From NCBI RefSeq assembly GCF_946480185.1, contig NZ_CAMLIG010000015.1, forward strand, positions 30,517 through 94,516: a DNA stretch of 64,000 nucleotides, in the 5' to 3' direction. The notes beneath the pieces are model-generated. The model saw nothing but the letters and a program-made list of their open reading frames with translations, was not told where the DNA came from and ran no database searches. This DNA is from an uncultured Pedobacter sp. Its GTDB lineage: Bacteria > Bacteroidota > Bacteroidia > Sphingobacteriales > Sphingobacteriaceae. Within the stretch, counting starts at the first letter, position 1. Each line of letters begins with the position of its first letter. A program made the translations under genes and the position numbers. Of the stretch, positions 29,975-38,827 are shown in pieces.

Positions 29975-30418
29975 TTATTCGGCTACAACAGTAAAAGGAA
30001 CTTGTACTTTAACCTCTTTGTGTAAGTTTAAATTAGCGATATAATCACCAACAAATTTCACATCAGTTTCAAAAGTAATTCTTCTTCTATCAACCTCAAA
30101 ACCTAATTTCTTTAATGCATCAGCCACTTGGATAGTGTTTACTGCACCAAATATTTTGCCGCTTTCGCCAGCTTTAGCACCAATAGAAAGTGTTACGCCT
30201 TCTAATTTAGCTGCCGTAGCGTCAGCATCTTTTTTAATTTTTTCTTGTTTAAACTGAGCTTGTTTAATGTTCTCAGCCAAAACTTTTCTTGCCGACTCAG
30301 TTGCCAAAATAGCATGGCCCTGAGGAATTAAATAGTTACGGCCAAATCCAGGTTTTACAGAAACGATATCGTCTTTCTCTCCCAGCTTTTTTACATCTTG
30401 TTTTAATATTACTTCCAT
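29975..30418 (-). CDS. rplI: 50S ribosomal protein bL9
   Basis: The protein starts with the bL9 signature MEVILKQDVKKLGEKDDIV, then VKPGFGRNYLIPQGHAILA, a long connecting helix (~45-75) and a C-terminal domain with GKIFGAVNTIQVADAL. The length of 147 residues is standard. It is the third gene of the rpsF-rpsR-rplI operon, 13 bp after rpsR. Confidence 0.97.
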   Translation of the reverse strand: MEVILKQDVKKLGEKDDIVSVKPGFGRNYLIPQGHAILATESARKVLAENIKQAQFKQEKIKKDADATAAKLEGVTLSIGAKAGESGKIFGAVNTIQVADALKKLGFEVDRRRITFETDVKFVGDYIANLNLHKEVKVQVPFTVVAE

Positions 30419-30431
30419 GTTTTAGCCTCCC

Positions 30432-30695
30432 TTATTTTAAACCATCAGTTACAAATGGCAATATACCTATGTGGCGAGCTCTTTTTACTGCCTGAGCTAC
30501 TTTACGTTGATATTTCAAAGAAGTGCCAGTTAATCTGCGAGGTAAAATTTTACCTTGGTCGTTGATAAACTTTAACAAAAAGTTAGCGTCTTTGTAATCA
30601 ATGTATTTAATTCCGTTCTTTTTGAAACGGCAATATTTTTTTCTGTTATCCTCCACCTTGGGAGCAGTCACATACTGGATTTTGTCTTGTGCCAT
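30432..30695 (-). CDS. rpsR: 30S ribosomal protein bS18
   Basis: The protein has the bS18 core, [24 protein letters not shown] followed by [20 protein letters not shown] (quoted in short parts). The length is 87 residues. Its ATG overlaps the rpsF stop by 1 base (TAATG), so the two are translationally coupled. In Bacteroidota bS18, bS6 and bS21 help to hide the anti-Shine-Dalgarno end of 16S rRNA; this is established for Flavobacterium and only inferred here. Confidence 0.97.
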   Translation of the reverse strand: MAQDKIQYVTAPKVEDNRKKYCRFKKNGIKYIDYKDANFLLKFINDQGKILPRRLTGTSLKYQRKVAQAVKRARHIGILPFVTDGLK

Positions 30696-31057
30696 TAGTT
30701 TGCTGCCTCAGCTTTGTCTTTTTTCTTGTTAAATGCACCGCCACGTTTTTTCTCGTTATACGCAACTGCATGCTTATTTAAATTGATGGTTAAAAATCTC
30801 ATTACACGCTCATCACGTTTTAATTCAATTTCTAATTTGCCGATAACCTCACCTGAACATTTGTATTCTGTCAAGTGATAGTACGCGGTCGATTTTTTCT
30901 CGATCGGGTACGCCAGTTTTTTCAAACCCCAATTGTCTTCCATAACAATTTCGGCTCCGTTATCAGTAAGTACTTTAGAGAATTTTGCAATCACCTCTTT
31001 AGCAACTTCTTCTGATAACAACGGGGTAAGAATGATAGTGGTTTCGTATTGATTCAT
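30695..31057 (-). CDS. rpsF: 30S ribosomal protein bS6
   Basis: The protein starts [17 protein letters not shown] and contains [21 protein letters not shown] and [20 protein letters not shown], diagnostic of bS6. The length is 120 residues with a Lys/Ala-rich tail. It is the first gene of the operon. Upstream are a promoter and a short leader with a CCCAC/GTGGG hairpin that might serve autoregulation by the S6:S18 complex. Confidence 0.97.
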   Translation of the reverse strand: MNQYETTIILTPLLSEEVAKEVIAKFSKVLTDNGAEIVMEDNWGLKKLAYPIEKKSTAYYHLTEYKCSGEVIGKLEIELKRDERVMRFLTINLNKHAVAYNEKKRGGAFNKKKDKAEAAN

Positions 31058-31079
31058 TTCTTACAATATTGTTTTAATC

Positions 31080-31095
31080 CCCACTTTTTTGTGGG
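31080..31095 (-). promoter_or_regulatory. Leader hairpin of the rpsF operon
   Basis: In the transcript CCCAC pairs with GTGGG around an A-rich loop, inside the untranslated leader about 25 bases before the start codon. A role in S6:S18 feedback control is possible but not shown. Confidence 0.35.
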
Positions 31096-31099
31096 ACTG

Positions 31100-31131
31100 C
31101 AAAAGTAGAGATTATTAAATTGAAAAACAAT
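31100..31131 (-). promoter_or_regulatory. Bacteroidota-type promoter of rpsF-rpsR-rplI
   Basis: On the minus strand a perfect -7 element TACTTTTG is preceded, at about 20 bp, by ATTG, near the TTTG consensus. Confidence 0.55.
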
Positions 31132-31306
31132 AGTTTAAATCTTTTAAAATGGAGGATTCGATGAATTTACGCTGAGGCTTGTAATAAGAAAGAATGATAA
31201 TTTGGCACAGAAACAATATTGCACCTGTAATAACGTAATTGATGAGTTAATTTGTTGCATCTCCTTTCAAAAGAACTTAAATTGCAAAAAGCCTAAAAAC
31301 ACATTT

Positions 31307-32851
31307 ATGAGAATACCCATCACGAGAAAAAATGTTACCGTAATGCCCGATTCAAAGCGGGTAATCGCCCGCTTTTTTTATAACGGCGAAGAAAGAGCAA
31401 AAGAAATTTTGGCACATCTTAATAATTTTGATGAACAGGCCGTTTATGATTTAATAGCCCCAATTTTACAGGAATTTTCAAAAAGACACCGTAATATCAC
31501 ACGGATATTAGAAAAACACGCCGATAAACTGATGCTTGAAATACCGGAAGAGGCGCAAGGCATTAGGGAAACATCACGTTTCCGGAAACTGTTGATAGGT
31601 GCTTATTTTACACATGAATATTCAATTGAGTCGGCGGCGTTTTTTAATCCCTCTATTATCGAAGATCCAGACCAGTCTGATTTAGTGGAAGGCGAACGCA
31701 GGTTAATTATAAGTTTTAGAGCAGTAGGAGAGGGGCATATTTCTTCCATTGTTTTTAGAAGGGCTTTGTTGAAAAAAAACAATGATATTGAAGTTATGCC
31801 TGCTGGCAGATATGTAGATGAGGCGGAAATTGTAAAAAATAATGTTTACAAGAAAGAGTTGTTTTTAGAGAAAGCAGAAGACGCCCGGATATCCAAAAAA
31901 ACACTCAAGCTTGCTCACGAACATTTGCCAGAAAAGTTTGATTATAGAGAGCTGAAGAATGTAGTTGAGAACTTATTGGCAGACCATACAGATAAGCCAG
32001 GGACTGAATTGCAAAAGCTTTTATGGTTGGCAGACTCATACCATGAGATTATATTTTCTTTAGATACAGACATCTCCGACCGTATCATTTACCCAATTAC
32101 AGAATACGAAAGAAAGGGGATTGAAGATGCCCGTTTTGTAAAGTTTACCGATGATGAGGGCGGTATTAAATATTATGCTACCTACACCGCTTACGATGGG
32201 AAAACCATTATGCCTAAGCTTTTGGAAACCACTGATTTTTATGATTTCAAAGTGCGACCGGTATATGGTTCTGGCGCAAAAAATAAAAACTTAGCCCTGT
32301 TTCCGCGGAAAATCAATGGCAAATACGTAATGATGTCGCGTATTGACGGCTGGAATAATTACATCATGTATTCAGATAAAATAAATATCTGGACAGATCC
32401 TATCCAGCTTCAATCGCCAAAGTATTCTTGGGAGTTTGTGCAAATTGGCAATTGTGGCTCGCCTATAGAAACAGAACATGGTTGGTTAGTGGTAACACAT
32501 GGCGTAGGCGCAATGCGCAGGTATTGTTTAGGGATAAGTTTGTTGGATTTAAATGATCCCGGAAGAGAAATTGGCCGATTGAAAGAACCACTTTTAATTG
32601 CTAATACAGATGAACGGGAAGGTTATGTACCCAACGTGGTTTATTCCTGTGGTTCAATTATTAATAATGGCGAGTTAATTATCCCATACGGATTATCAGA
32701 TTATTCTTCTTCGTTTATGACGGTTAATTTAAATGATTTAATGGAGAGATTATTGGGCACAGATTCTCATACGGTGGCGGAAAGTAAGGCGGAACAGAAA
32801 AAGGATGTAAGCCGTATGAAACCGATAGGATTGGCTAAAAGTAGTCGCTAA
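31307..32851 (+). CDS. GH130-like glycoside phosphorylase/hydrolase (five-bladed propeller)
   Basis: Enzymes of GH130 phosphorolyse or hydrolyse beta-mannosides. The N-terminal ~190 residues are helical and specific to the long (~500 residue) form; the C-terminal part is a five-bladed propeller with the family pattern EDARFVKF (around 275), YTAYDG, KNLALFPRKINGKYVMMSR, GNCGSPIETEHGWLVVTHGV, and a late NVVYSCGSI/IPYGLSD. The ATG chosen (MRIPITRKN) removes a Cys-rich tail of 35 residues that lacks protein character. It converges with two glycosyltransferase genes, so it may trim or recycle the glycan that they make. Confidence 0.78.
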   Translation: MRIPITRKNVTVMPDSKRVIARFFYNGEERAKEILAHLNNFDEQAVYDLIAPILQEFSKRHRNITRILEKHADKLMLEIPEEAQGIRETSRFRKLLIGAYFTHEYSIESAAFFNPSIIEDPDQSDLVEGERRLIISFRAVGEGHISSIVFRRALLKKNNDIEVMPAGRYVDEAEIVKNNVYKKELFLEKAEDARISKKTLKLAHEHLPEKFDYRELKNVVENLLADHTDKPGTELQKLLWLADSYHEIIFSLDTDISDRIIYPITEYERKGIEDARFVKFTDDEGGIKYYATYTAYDGKTIMPKLLETTDFYDFKVRPVYGSGAKNKNLALFPRKINGKYVMMSRIDGWNNYIMYSDKINIWTDPIQLQSPKYSWEFVQIGNCGSPIETEHGWLVVTHGVGAMRRYCLGISLLDLNDPGREIGRLKEPLLIANTDEREGYVPNVVYSCGSIINNGELIIPYGLSDYSSSFMTVNLNDLMERLLGTDSHTVAESKAEQKKDVSRMKPIGLAKSSR

Positions 32852-32858
32852 GGAGTCT

Positions 32859-33863
32859 TTACTTTAAGATTTGATGGTATAAATCCAGGTATTTTTTAGC
32901 CGTTGTTTCGGCAGAGAATTTACTTTTTGCAATTTTAGAACAATTGGAGCGGTTGATTGTAGCTAGTTGTAAAACCGCTTCACTTGCTTCTGCAATATTG
33001 CTCACTAAAAATCCCGTGGTTCCATGGCCAATTAATTCCGGCATGGAACCGCGGTTAAATGCAATAACCGGCGTCCCGCACATCATGGCTTCAGCTACGC
33101 TTAAACCAAAAGGTTCGTTAAAATTTATTGGATGTAATAAGGCTAAAGATTCGCCCATTAGTTTGTTTCTTTCTTCCAGTCCAGCATGCCCGATAAATTG
33201 AATGTCGTCATTTAAATGTGGCTGAACTTCTTTGTCAAAGTAATGTTGATCTTGGATAATACCAGCTATAACCAATTTTTTGTTGGTTTGCCTTGCGATA
33301 GCAATGGCTTCGGCAGTTCCTTTATCAGGATGAATTCTTCCGAAAAAGAGCAATTGATCTTTTGGATTAGTGTTTAAGGTAAAATCAGCTGTGTTTAAAC
33401 CGTTGTAAACCGTTGCTAAATAACTTAACTTTTTATGCCTATCTGAATTGCTGATAGATACATAAGAAGTATTTGCATTATATTTTTGGTACACCGGGAT
33501 TATTTTTTCTGATGAAAAGCCATGGATAGTGGTAAGCATGGGAGTAGCGATGAGTTTTGAATAAGTAAGTGGCAAAAAATCGAAGTGATTATGGATGATG
33601 TCATAATCACCTGCGTTTTCCATTAAGTTGCTGATATGCAAACACTCCAACACCTTTGCGTCCTGACCTTTTTTGGTTTCATATCCTTCATCAATTACAG
33701 CGTTTAACTTGCCGGAAGTTATAGAATCTCCAGTCGCAAAAAGCGTAACTTCAATACCAAGTTTAACCAGTTCTTCGGCTAGGTTAGAAGCCATTTGTTC
33801 CCACGGGCCATAATGTACCGGCGGTGTACGCCAAGCAACGGGCGATAATATGGCAACTTTCAT
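32859..33863 (-). CDS. Glycosyltransferase family 4
   Basis: This cytoplasmic GT-B retaining transferase acts on a nucleotide sugar. The N-terminal half opens MKVAILSPVAWRTPPVHYGPWE, and the C-terminal half has the GT4 donor site with HPINFNEPFGLSVAEAMMCGTPVIAF (short part; catalytic Glu in the EPFGLSVAEAM motif) and FGRIHPDKG. The length of 334 residues is normal. Its start codon directly abuts the stop of the upstream glycosyltransferase, so both are one operon. The acceptor is unknown. Confidence 0.88.
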   Translation of the reverse strand: MKVAILSPVAWRTPPVHYGPWEQMASNLAEELVKLGIEVTLFATGDSITSGKLNAVIDEGYETKKGQDAKVLECLHISNLMENAGDYDIIHNHFDFLPLTYSKLIATPMLTTIHGFSSEKIIPVYQKYNANTSYVSISNSDRHKKLSYLATVYNGLNTADFTLNTNPKDQLLFFGRIHPDKGTAEAIAIARQTNKKLVIAGIIQDQHYFDKEVQPHLNDDIQFIGHAGLEERNKLMGESLALLHPINFNEPFGLSVAEAMMCGTPVIAFNRGSMPELIGHGTTGFLVSNIAEASEAVLQLATINRSNCSKIAKSKFSAETTAKKYLDLYHQILK

Positions 33864-36122
33864 CTAAGCCTGAGCTTTTAAAGCAACCTTATCAAACAAA
33901 TACTCTTTTTCCTGTGCTTTTAACACGGTAAGATGCGAGATATAATAAGCCAATGTACTTTCTGCTCCTTGGTTTCTGTTCAAGCCATGCGGCGTTAAAC
34001 CGTCGCAACAGCCTTTAGTTTCATGGTCGTAAAGCGGTACGCGTAAAGCATTTTCTCCTAAAAACCACAAATAGGTTTTAAACATTTTTTCTATAAACTT
34101 CACGTCTTTTGTGGTTTCAAATGCTTGGTAATACATCATCACGGCGGCCATGGTTTCTATAGCTTGTTGGTCAAAAACTGCTTTTTCTTGGCCTTTATAA
34201 AACCAGCCTTCATTTCCGATAGGATTGTAATATCCATGATTAAAGGTTTCACTATCTAAAAAGTTTAAACTTTCTAAACCAATTTCTTTATAAATCTGCT
34301 TATTTGTAATCTCATAAGATTTCAATAGCGCCAAGGGTAAAATAGCATTGTCATAAGTCAGTTTTTCTTCAAACCAATGCCATCCTGTTGAACGGTGCTT
34401 TTCATAAGCCAACACCAATTTATCTGCTAAAAGTATCAGCTGGTCTTGTACACTTTCATCAGGATAAGATTTTAGGTAATGCGCTAATCCAATGATACTG
34501 TTAGCATGGCCACGTAAATGTTCCAACTTATCTAAATGCTGTAAAGAGTTAAAAAACAGTTCACGGGCAAATTCTTTATAAGAATTATTTGGCGAATTAC
34601 AGATCATAAAACCCAAAGCCCATAATGTCCGTCCGTAAGAATCATCGGTGCCAACTTCATCTAAATACTCGCGTTTAAAGCTAAGGAAGTTTCTGAAGTT
34701 GCCGTTTTCGCACTGCATATATTGGATAAAACTGAGGTAAATAGGCAATAAATCAAGCGCTTCTTTTGATTGATACTGGTCATAAGTCATCAGTATCATA
34801 ATTAAGGCTCTGCTGTTATCGTCCATGCAATAGCCCTCTTTTAAGTTTGGGATGCCGTACTTTGCATGTTGTACAATACCAGTATCATCTGTTAAACGTT
34901 TTACATAATCCAAGGTAAAGTTGGGCATTAAATCGGCATTAAGCTGCGAAAAATTAAAAGCTACTTTAGGCAGATGATTTTCAATTGCCTGTTCGGCCAG
35001 TTTTTTATAAATGCCACCAATTTTTGGATAACGAAGCGTTAAGCCATAAGCGTAAGCGTTGTCTCTAATATTTTTAAGTACTTTGTCATTATTCAATAAC
35101 TCGTTTACAATATCGGCTAAAGCTTTTTCATCCCCAAAATCAAAAAGTTTGCCTCGGTTGTTTGCAAGTAATTCTTGTGCATGCCAATAAGGTGTAGAAA
35201 CTACCGCAGCGCCAGCTCCAACGGCGTAAGACAAAGTTCCGCTGGTAATTTGTGCTTCGTTTAGGTATGGAGTAATGTAAATTTCTGTTGCGGTGAGGTA
35301 TTTAACCAAATCTTCCTCGCTAACAAAGCTGTTGATAAAGTTTACGTTTTTGCTTACACCTAAATCTGCGGCTAGCTTTTTTAAGTAATCCCGATATTCT
35401 TCTCCCTGATTTTTTAAAATGTGAGGATGTGTTTTTCCGATAATGGTATAAACTACATCTGGATGGTTTTTAACAATTGCCGGTAAGGCTTTTATTACGG
35501 TTTCAATGCCTTTATTTCTGGATAGCAGGCCAAAGGTTGATAACACACGCTTACCCGGTAATACTTTTTTCTTGTTTAAAATTTCTTCGATAGAATCCGG
35601 ATAATCTGGTACGCCATGCTCAATTAGCGCAATTTTGTCTCTGCTTATTCCGTAAACTTTTTCTAAAAAATCAACAGCTTTTTTGGCCATTACCACGATT
35701 TTTGCGGAGTGTAGAGCAATGTCCTGAATGATCAGCTTTTGCAGATAATTTGGCTCCTCTAAAACGGTGTGTAATATGGTAATTAATGGTTTCTCAATCC
35801 GATTGATCAATGGTAAAACATAAACCCCACTATCGCCACCATAAATTCCAAATTCATGTTGCATGATACAAACATCCGCATCGCTGTTATTGATAAAGTT
35901 TGCCGTTTGGATATAATCTTTCTGGTGTTGCTGTCTAATAACGTGTTTGACCTCTTTTCCATACTGGTATTGCGCCAAATCATCCTGATCATTAATGGCA
36001 ATAACGAAACTTTCACCTTTGCTGTGTAATAAATTTTTGTCTATTGCATTTTTAAGATTTGCGTTAAATGTAGCCAAACCGCAAGGACGTGGCATGTACG
36101 TAGAGATGTATGCGATTTTCAT
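33864..36122 (-). CDS. GT4 glycosyltransferase fused to a helical-barrel (six-hairpin-like) domain
   Basis: Residues 1-380 form a GT4 transferase: MKIAYISTYMPRPCGLATF, GLLSRNKGIETVIKALP (donor site start), then YLTATEIYITPYLNEAQITSGTLSYAVG. Residues ~390-740 are a helical repeat region of the alpha/alpha-barrel kind (YGRTLWALGFMICN, TGWHWFEEKLTYDNAILPLALL, GCCDGLTPHGLNRNQGAEST). It resembles N-acylglucosamine epimerase or six-hairpin glycosidases. Such fusions may build and modify or sense one saccharide. It is the first gene of a two-gene operon. Confidence 0.8.
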   Translation of the reverse strand: MKIAYISTYMPRPCGLATFNANLKNAIDKNLLHSKGESFVIAINDQDDLAQYQYGKEVKHVIRQQHQKDYIQTANFINNSDADVCIMQHEFGIYGGDSGVYVLPLINRIEKPLITILHTVLEEPNYLQKLIIQDIALHSAKIVVMAKKAVDFLEKVYGISRDKIALIEHGVPDYPDSIEEILNKKKVLPGKRVLSTFGLLSRNKGIETVIKALPAIVKNHPDVVYTIIGKTHPHILKNQGEEYRDYLKKLAADLGVSKNVNFINSFVSEEDLVKYLTATEIYITPYLNEAQITSGTLSYAVGAGAAVVSTPYWHAQELLANNRGKLFDFGDEKALADIVNELLNNDKVLKNIRDNAYAYGLTLRYPKIGGIYKKLAEQAIENHLPKVAFNFSQLNADLMPNFTLDYVKRLTDDTGIVQHAKYGIPNLKEGYCMDDNSRALIMILMTYDQYQSKEALDLLPIYLSFIQYMQCENGNFRNFLSFKREYLDEVGTDDSYGRTLWALGFMICNSPNNSYKEFARELFFNSLQHLDKLEHLRGHANSIIGLAHYLKSYPDESVQDQLILLADKLVLAYEKHRSTGWHWFEEKLTYDNAILPLALLKSYEITNKQIYKEIGLESLNFLDSETFNHGYYNPIGNEGWFYKGQEKAVFDQQAIETMAAVMMYYQAFETTKDVKFIEKMFKTYLWFLGENALRVPLYDHETKGCCDGLTPHGLNRNQGAESTLAYYISHLTVLKAQEKEYLFDKVALKAQA

Positions 36123-36310
36123 AATTAAAACTAAAAATAGGATTGAAATAGAATGCGCCGTTGTAAAGAAAAAATGATGCCAATTTAGCTGAAAGTGACG
36201 GATGTCAGCTATTTTTGATCAGGATGATAATTGTGTGATTGGAGAGTAGGTGTTATACAAAGATTAGTGAATAAATCAGCCTGAGCGAATGCGGAAATTT
36301 TCACGTAAAA

Positions 36311-36352
36311 AAAGCCGGTATTTATTGACCTAAATCAATAAACACCGGCTTT
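36311..36352 (-). terminator. Strong terminator after the bacilliredoxin gene
   Basis: A 17-nt arm AAAGCCGGTATTTATTG pairs with CAATAAACACCGGCTTT (one mismatch) with an 8-nt loop, and A/T runs flank it. On the minus strand it closes the bacilliredoxin transcript. Confidence 0.85.
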
Positions 36353-36379
36353 AACGAATAATTATAACGGAGCTAAACC

Positions 36380-36811
36380 TTAGCAATATTGCTCAAATGC
36401 ACCAATTAAATTATCGGCAATCATTTGTGCCGGACGTCCTTCTATCTGATGACGCTCTATCATGTGTACCAATTTGCCATCTTTAAATAAAGCCATTGAT
36501 GGCGATGAAGCTGGGAAAGGCAACATAAAACCTCTGGCGGCATCTACTGCTTCTTTTTCCATTCCTGCAAAAACAGTAACTAATTTATCAGGTGTTTTAG
36601 CACTTGAAGCTGCAATTTTTGCAGCCGGACGAGCGTTTGCCGCCGCACAACCACAAACAGAATTAACAACCACAAATGTTGTACCTTCTGTGGCTATCGC
36701 ATTTTTTACTTCTTCAGCGTTTTTTAATTCTTGGAAACCTGCGTCTGTTAATTCTGTACGCATTGGTGCAACTAAATATTCTGGATACATCTTTTTATTT
36801 TGTTTAGTCAA
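36380..36811 (-). CDS. Bacilliredoxin, BrxA/BrxB (YphP/YqiW) family
   Basis: This family removes bacillithiol from, or repairs, oxidised protein thiols. The motif Cys53-Gly-Cys55 ([14 protein letters not shown]) is the family redox site in a thioredoxin-like fold, and [15 protein letters not shown] near the N-terminus and [32 protein letters not shown] are family hallmarks (short parts). It is 143 residues long. Met8 ([11 protein letters not shown]) is an alternative start that aligns better with Bacillus proteins. Monocistronic. Confidence 0.88.
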   Translation of the reverse strand: MTKQNKKMYPEYLVAPMRTELTDAGFQELKNAEEVKNAIATEGTTFVVVNSVCGCAAANARPAAKIAASSAKTPDKLVTVFAGMEKEAVDAARGFMLPFPASSPSMALFKDGKLVHMIERHQIEGRPAQMIADNLIGAFEQYC

Positions 36812-36986
36812 TAATTTTTAAAAAAGTCTGCTCAAACTTTTTAACGTTACAAAATTAGCGTTTTTTTTGAAGCGCTATTAATTTGCCAATCAATTATATG
36901 TCATAAATAAAAAAGACTTTGGTCAATTTTATCTTTTAGCTCTCCTATCCGGCGGGATATTATAACGCTATGTATGAAGTGGAACT

Positions 36987-38258
36987 TTACTTTTTATAGC
37001 TTACTTTCCAAATGATTTTTGCGGCGTCATCGCTCACCAATAAAGATCCGTCTGGCAAAGTAGCTACAGAAACTGGTCTGCCGTAAACTTGGCTGCTATC
37101 TTCATTAGCTACAAATCCTGTTAAAAAATCTTCGGGTTTGCCCGCTTGTTTTCCGTCTTTAAATGGGATAAACAGCACTTTGTACCCCGAAAATACTGAT
37201 CTGTTCCAAGAACCATGCTGACCTACAAACATACCGCCTTGGTATTTAGCAGGAAATTGTTTTGCTCTGTAAAATGTTAAACCTAAAGATGCAGTATGTG
37301 AGCCTACTTGAATATCTGGAACTAAAGCTTTGGCCACTAAATCCGGACGTTCGCCTTTTCTGCGTGGATCTTCATGCTGTCCGAAATATGAATATGGCCA
37401 GCCATAAAATCCGCCGTCTTTTACGCTGGTCACATAATCCGGTACTAAATCGTCGCCTAAATTATCCCTTTCATTCACGGCAGTCCATAAAGCACCGGTT
37501 TTGGGCGCCCAATCTAAACCGTTCGGGTTTCTTAATCCGCTGGCATAAACGCGTTCGCCACTGCCATCCGGATTAATCTCCAATATATTTGCTCTGCGAT
37601 GTTCTTCTTTAACACCATACTCGCCCACATTGCTTGCCGAACCTACGGTAACATATAATTTGGTATGCTGAGGGTTTGCAATAATGTTCCTTGTCCAATG
37701 GTTGTTATAGCCGCCGCCTGGTAAGGTTAAAATGCGCTTTCCGGCAGAGGTAATGCTGGTATCTGCAGCTTTATATGGGAACTTCAATACTTCGTCTGTG
37801 TTCGCTAAATAAAAGAAGCCATTCATTACCAGCATTCCAAATGGTTGATTTTGACCGGTTAAGTAAGCGTATCTGCTTTCATAAATTCCGTCTTTGTTTT
37901 TATCTCTAAAAAGTGTAACTCTATTTGCGCTCCCAAAATTTTGTGATTTTGACTTAAAAAAGTCGTCACTTTCATCAGTTCTTTTTTTCTTTGGGATCTT
38001 AGTGCCCGATTCGGCTATAAAAACATCGCCGTTTGGCGCTACGTAAATCCACCGTGGGTTAGCTAAGTTTTTTGCAAACACAGAAACTTCGAAACCTTTT
38101 GGAGCGATAGGTGTTTTTCCTTTTGGCCATCCAATTACTTTACTGTTTTTTTGTGCAACAGGAGTGGCGTAAGGCGCAGGTAAATCTTGAGCTTTAATTT
38201 GTGCGATACTGAGGCTTGTTGCCCCGATAATTAAAACTGATTTTAAAAGATGCTTCAT
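36987..38258 (-). CDS. PQQ-type sugar (glucose/sorbosone) dehydrogenase-like secreted protein
   Basis: A signal peptide (~22 residues, ending AQIKAQ) sends it to the periplasm. The remaining protein is a six-bladed GSDH propeller: FEVSVFAKNLANPRWIYVAPNGDVFIAESG (short part), GGGYNNHWTRNIIANP, YASGLRNPNGLDW, and near the end YGRPVSVATLPDGSLLVSDD. Proteins of this kind oxidise aldoses or sorbosone using PQQ; the substrate and actual PQQ binding are inferred. The length of 423 residues is usual. It is a single gene. Confidence 0.85.
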   Translation of the reverse strand: MKHLLKSVLIIGATSLSIAQIKAQDLPAPYATPVAQKNSKVIGWPKGKTPIAPKGFEVSVFAKNLANPRWIYVAPNGDVFIAESGTKIPKKKRTDESDDFFKSKSQNFGSANRVTLFRDKNKDGIYESRYAYLTGQNQPFGMLVMNGFFYLANTDEVLKFPYKAADTSITSAGKRILTLPGGGYNNHWTRNIIANPQHTKLYVTVGSASNVGEYGVKEEHRRANILEINPDGSGERVYASGLRNPNGLDWAPKTGALWTAVNERDNLGDDLVPDYVTSVKDGGFYGWPYSYFGQHEDPRRKGERPDLVAKALVPDIQVGSHTASLGLTFYRAKQFPAKYQGGMFVGQHGSWNRSVFSGYKVLFIPFKDGKQAGKPEDFLTGFVANEDSSQVYGRPVSVATLPDGSLLVSDDAAKIIWKVSYKK

Positions 38259-38364
38259 GAATTTTTTAGTTGCGGATGATGGTTAATATATGAAGATAAC
38301 AATTTTTATTGCTAAGAGTTTTTGAATTGAGAGGGAGTTTTTTGCTGTTTCTTGATTTTTAGGG

Positions 38365-38788
38365 TTAAGTGTTTTTAAGTACTTCAATATCAAACTTTTT
38401 CATTTTTATAAAAGTTTGAACTACCCTTTGTCCTTTTTCCGGTTGCGACATTAGCGCTCTAAAATAGCTGGTACTACTTGCCAAGATAAACCAAATTGAT
38501 CTTTGCACCATCCACACTGACTTTCTGCGCCACCATTTGCAATTAATTTATACCAATAATGGTCAATTCCGCTTGCTCTTTACAGGTGATTAAAAAGGAG
38601 GCGGCTTCGTTAAGCTCAAAATTATCATTCCCGTTTAATCCCATGAACAACTGGCCAATTAATTCGAAATTCACCACCATCCCAGAGTCGTGAATAACTT
38701 TTGAGTTTGGAAATATTGAACAGTAAAAATCTGCTTCAGCTCTGGCTTGGCCATCAAACCATAAGCAAGGATGGATTTGTTTTGGCAT
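38365..38788 (-). pseudogene. VOC/PhnB-family (glyoxalase-like) gene, broken in at least two places
   Basis: The intact first frame encodes 81 residues starting MPKQIHPCLWFDGQARAEADFYCSIF, a standard PhnB/3-demethylubiquinone methyltransferase-like VOC beginning. Near 38567 the frame is lost (GAATTGAC where GAAATTGAC would continue as EIDHYWYKL). The next piece reads IANGGAESQCGWCKDQFGLSWQVVP, the usual second half. A second shift near 38452 leads to the last piece, QRVVQTFIKMKKFDIEVLKN. In addition a ~13-residue stretch normally found after NSKV is missing. So the gene looks truly decayed, not only misread. Confidence 0.75.
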
Positions 38789-38827
38789 TTAAATACTGGA
38801 CTTAAATTTACGTGAGCGTAGCAAGTA

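Noticed and set aside
36462..36821. 119-codon ORF opposite the bacilliredoxin gene
   Set aside because: The bacilliredoxin frame has clear family motifs; the antisense frame has none.
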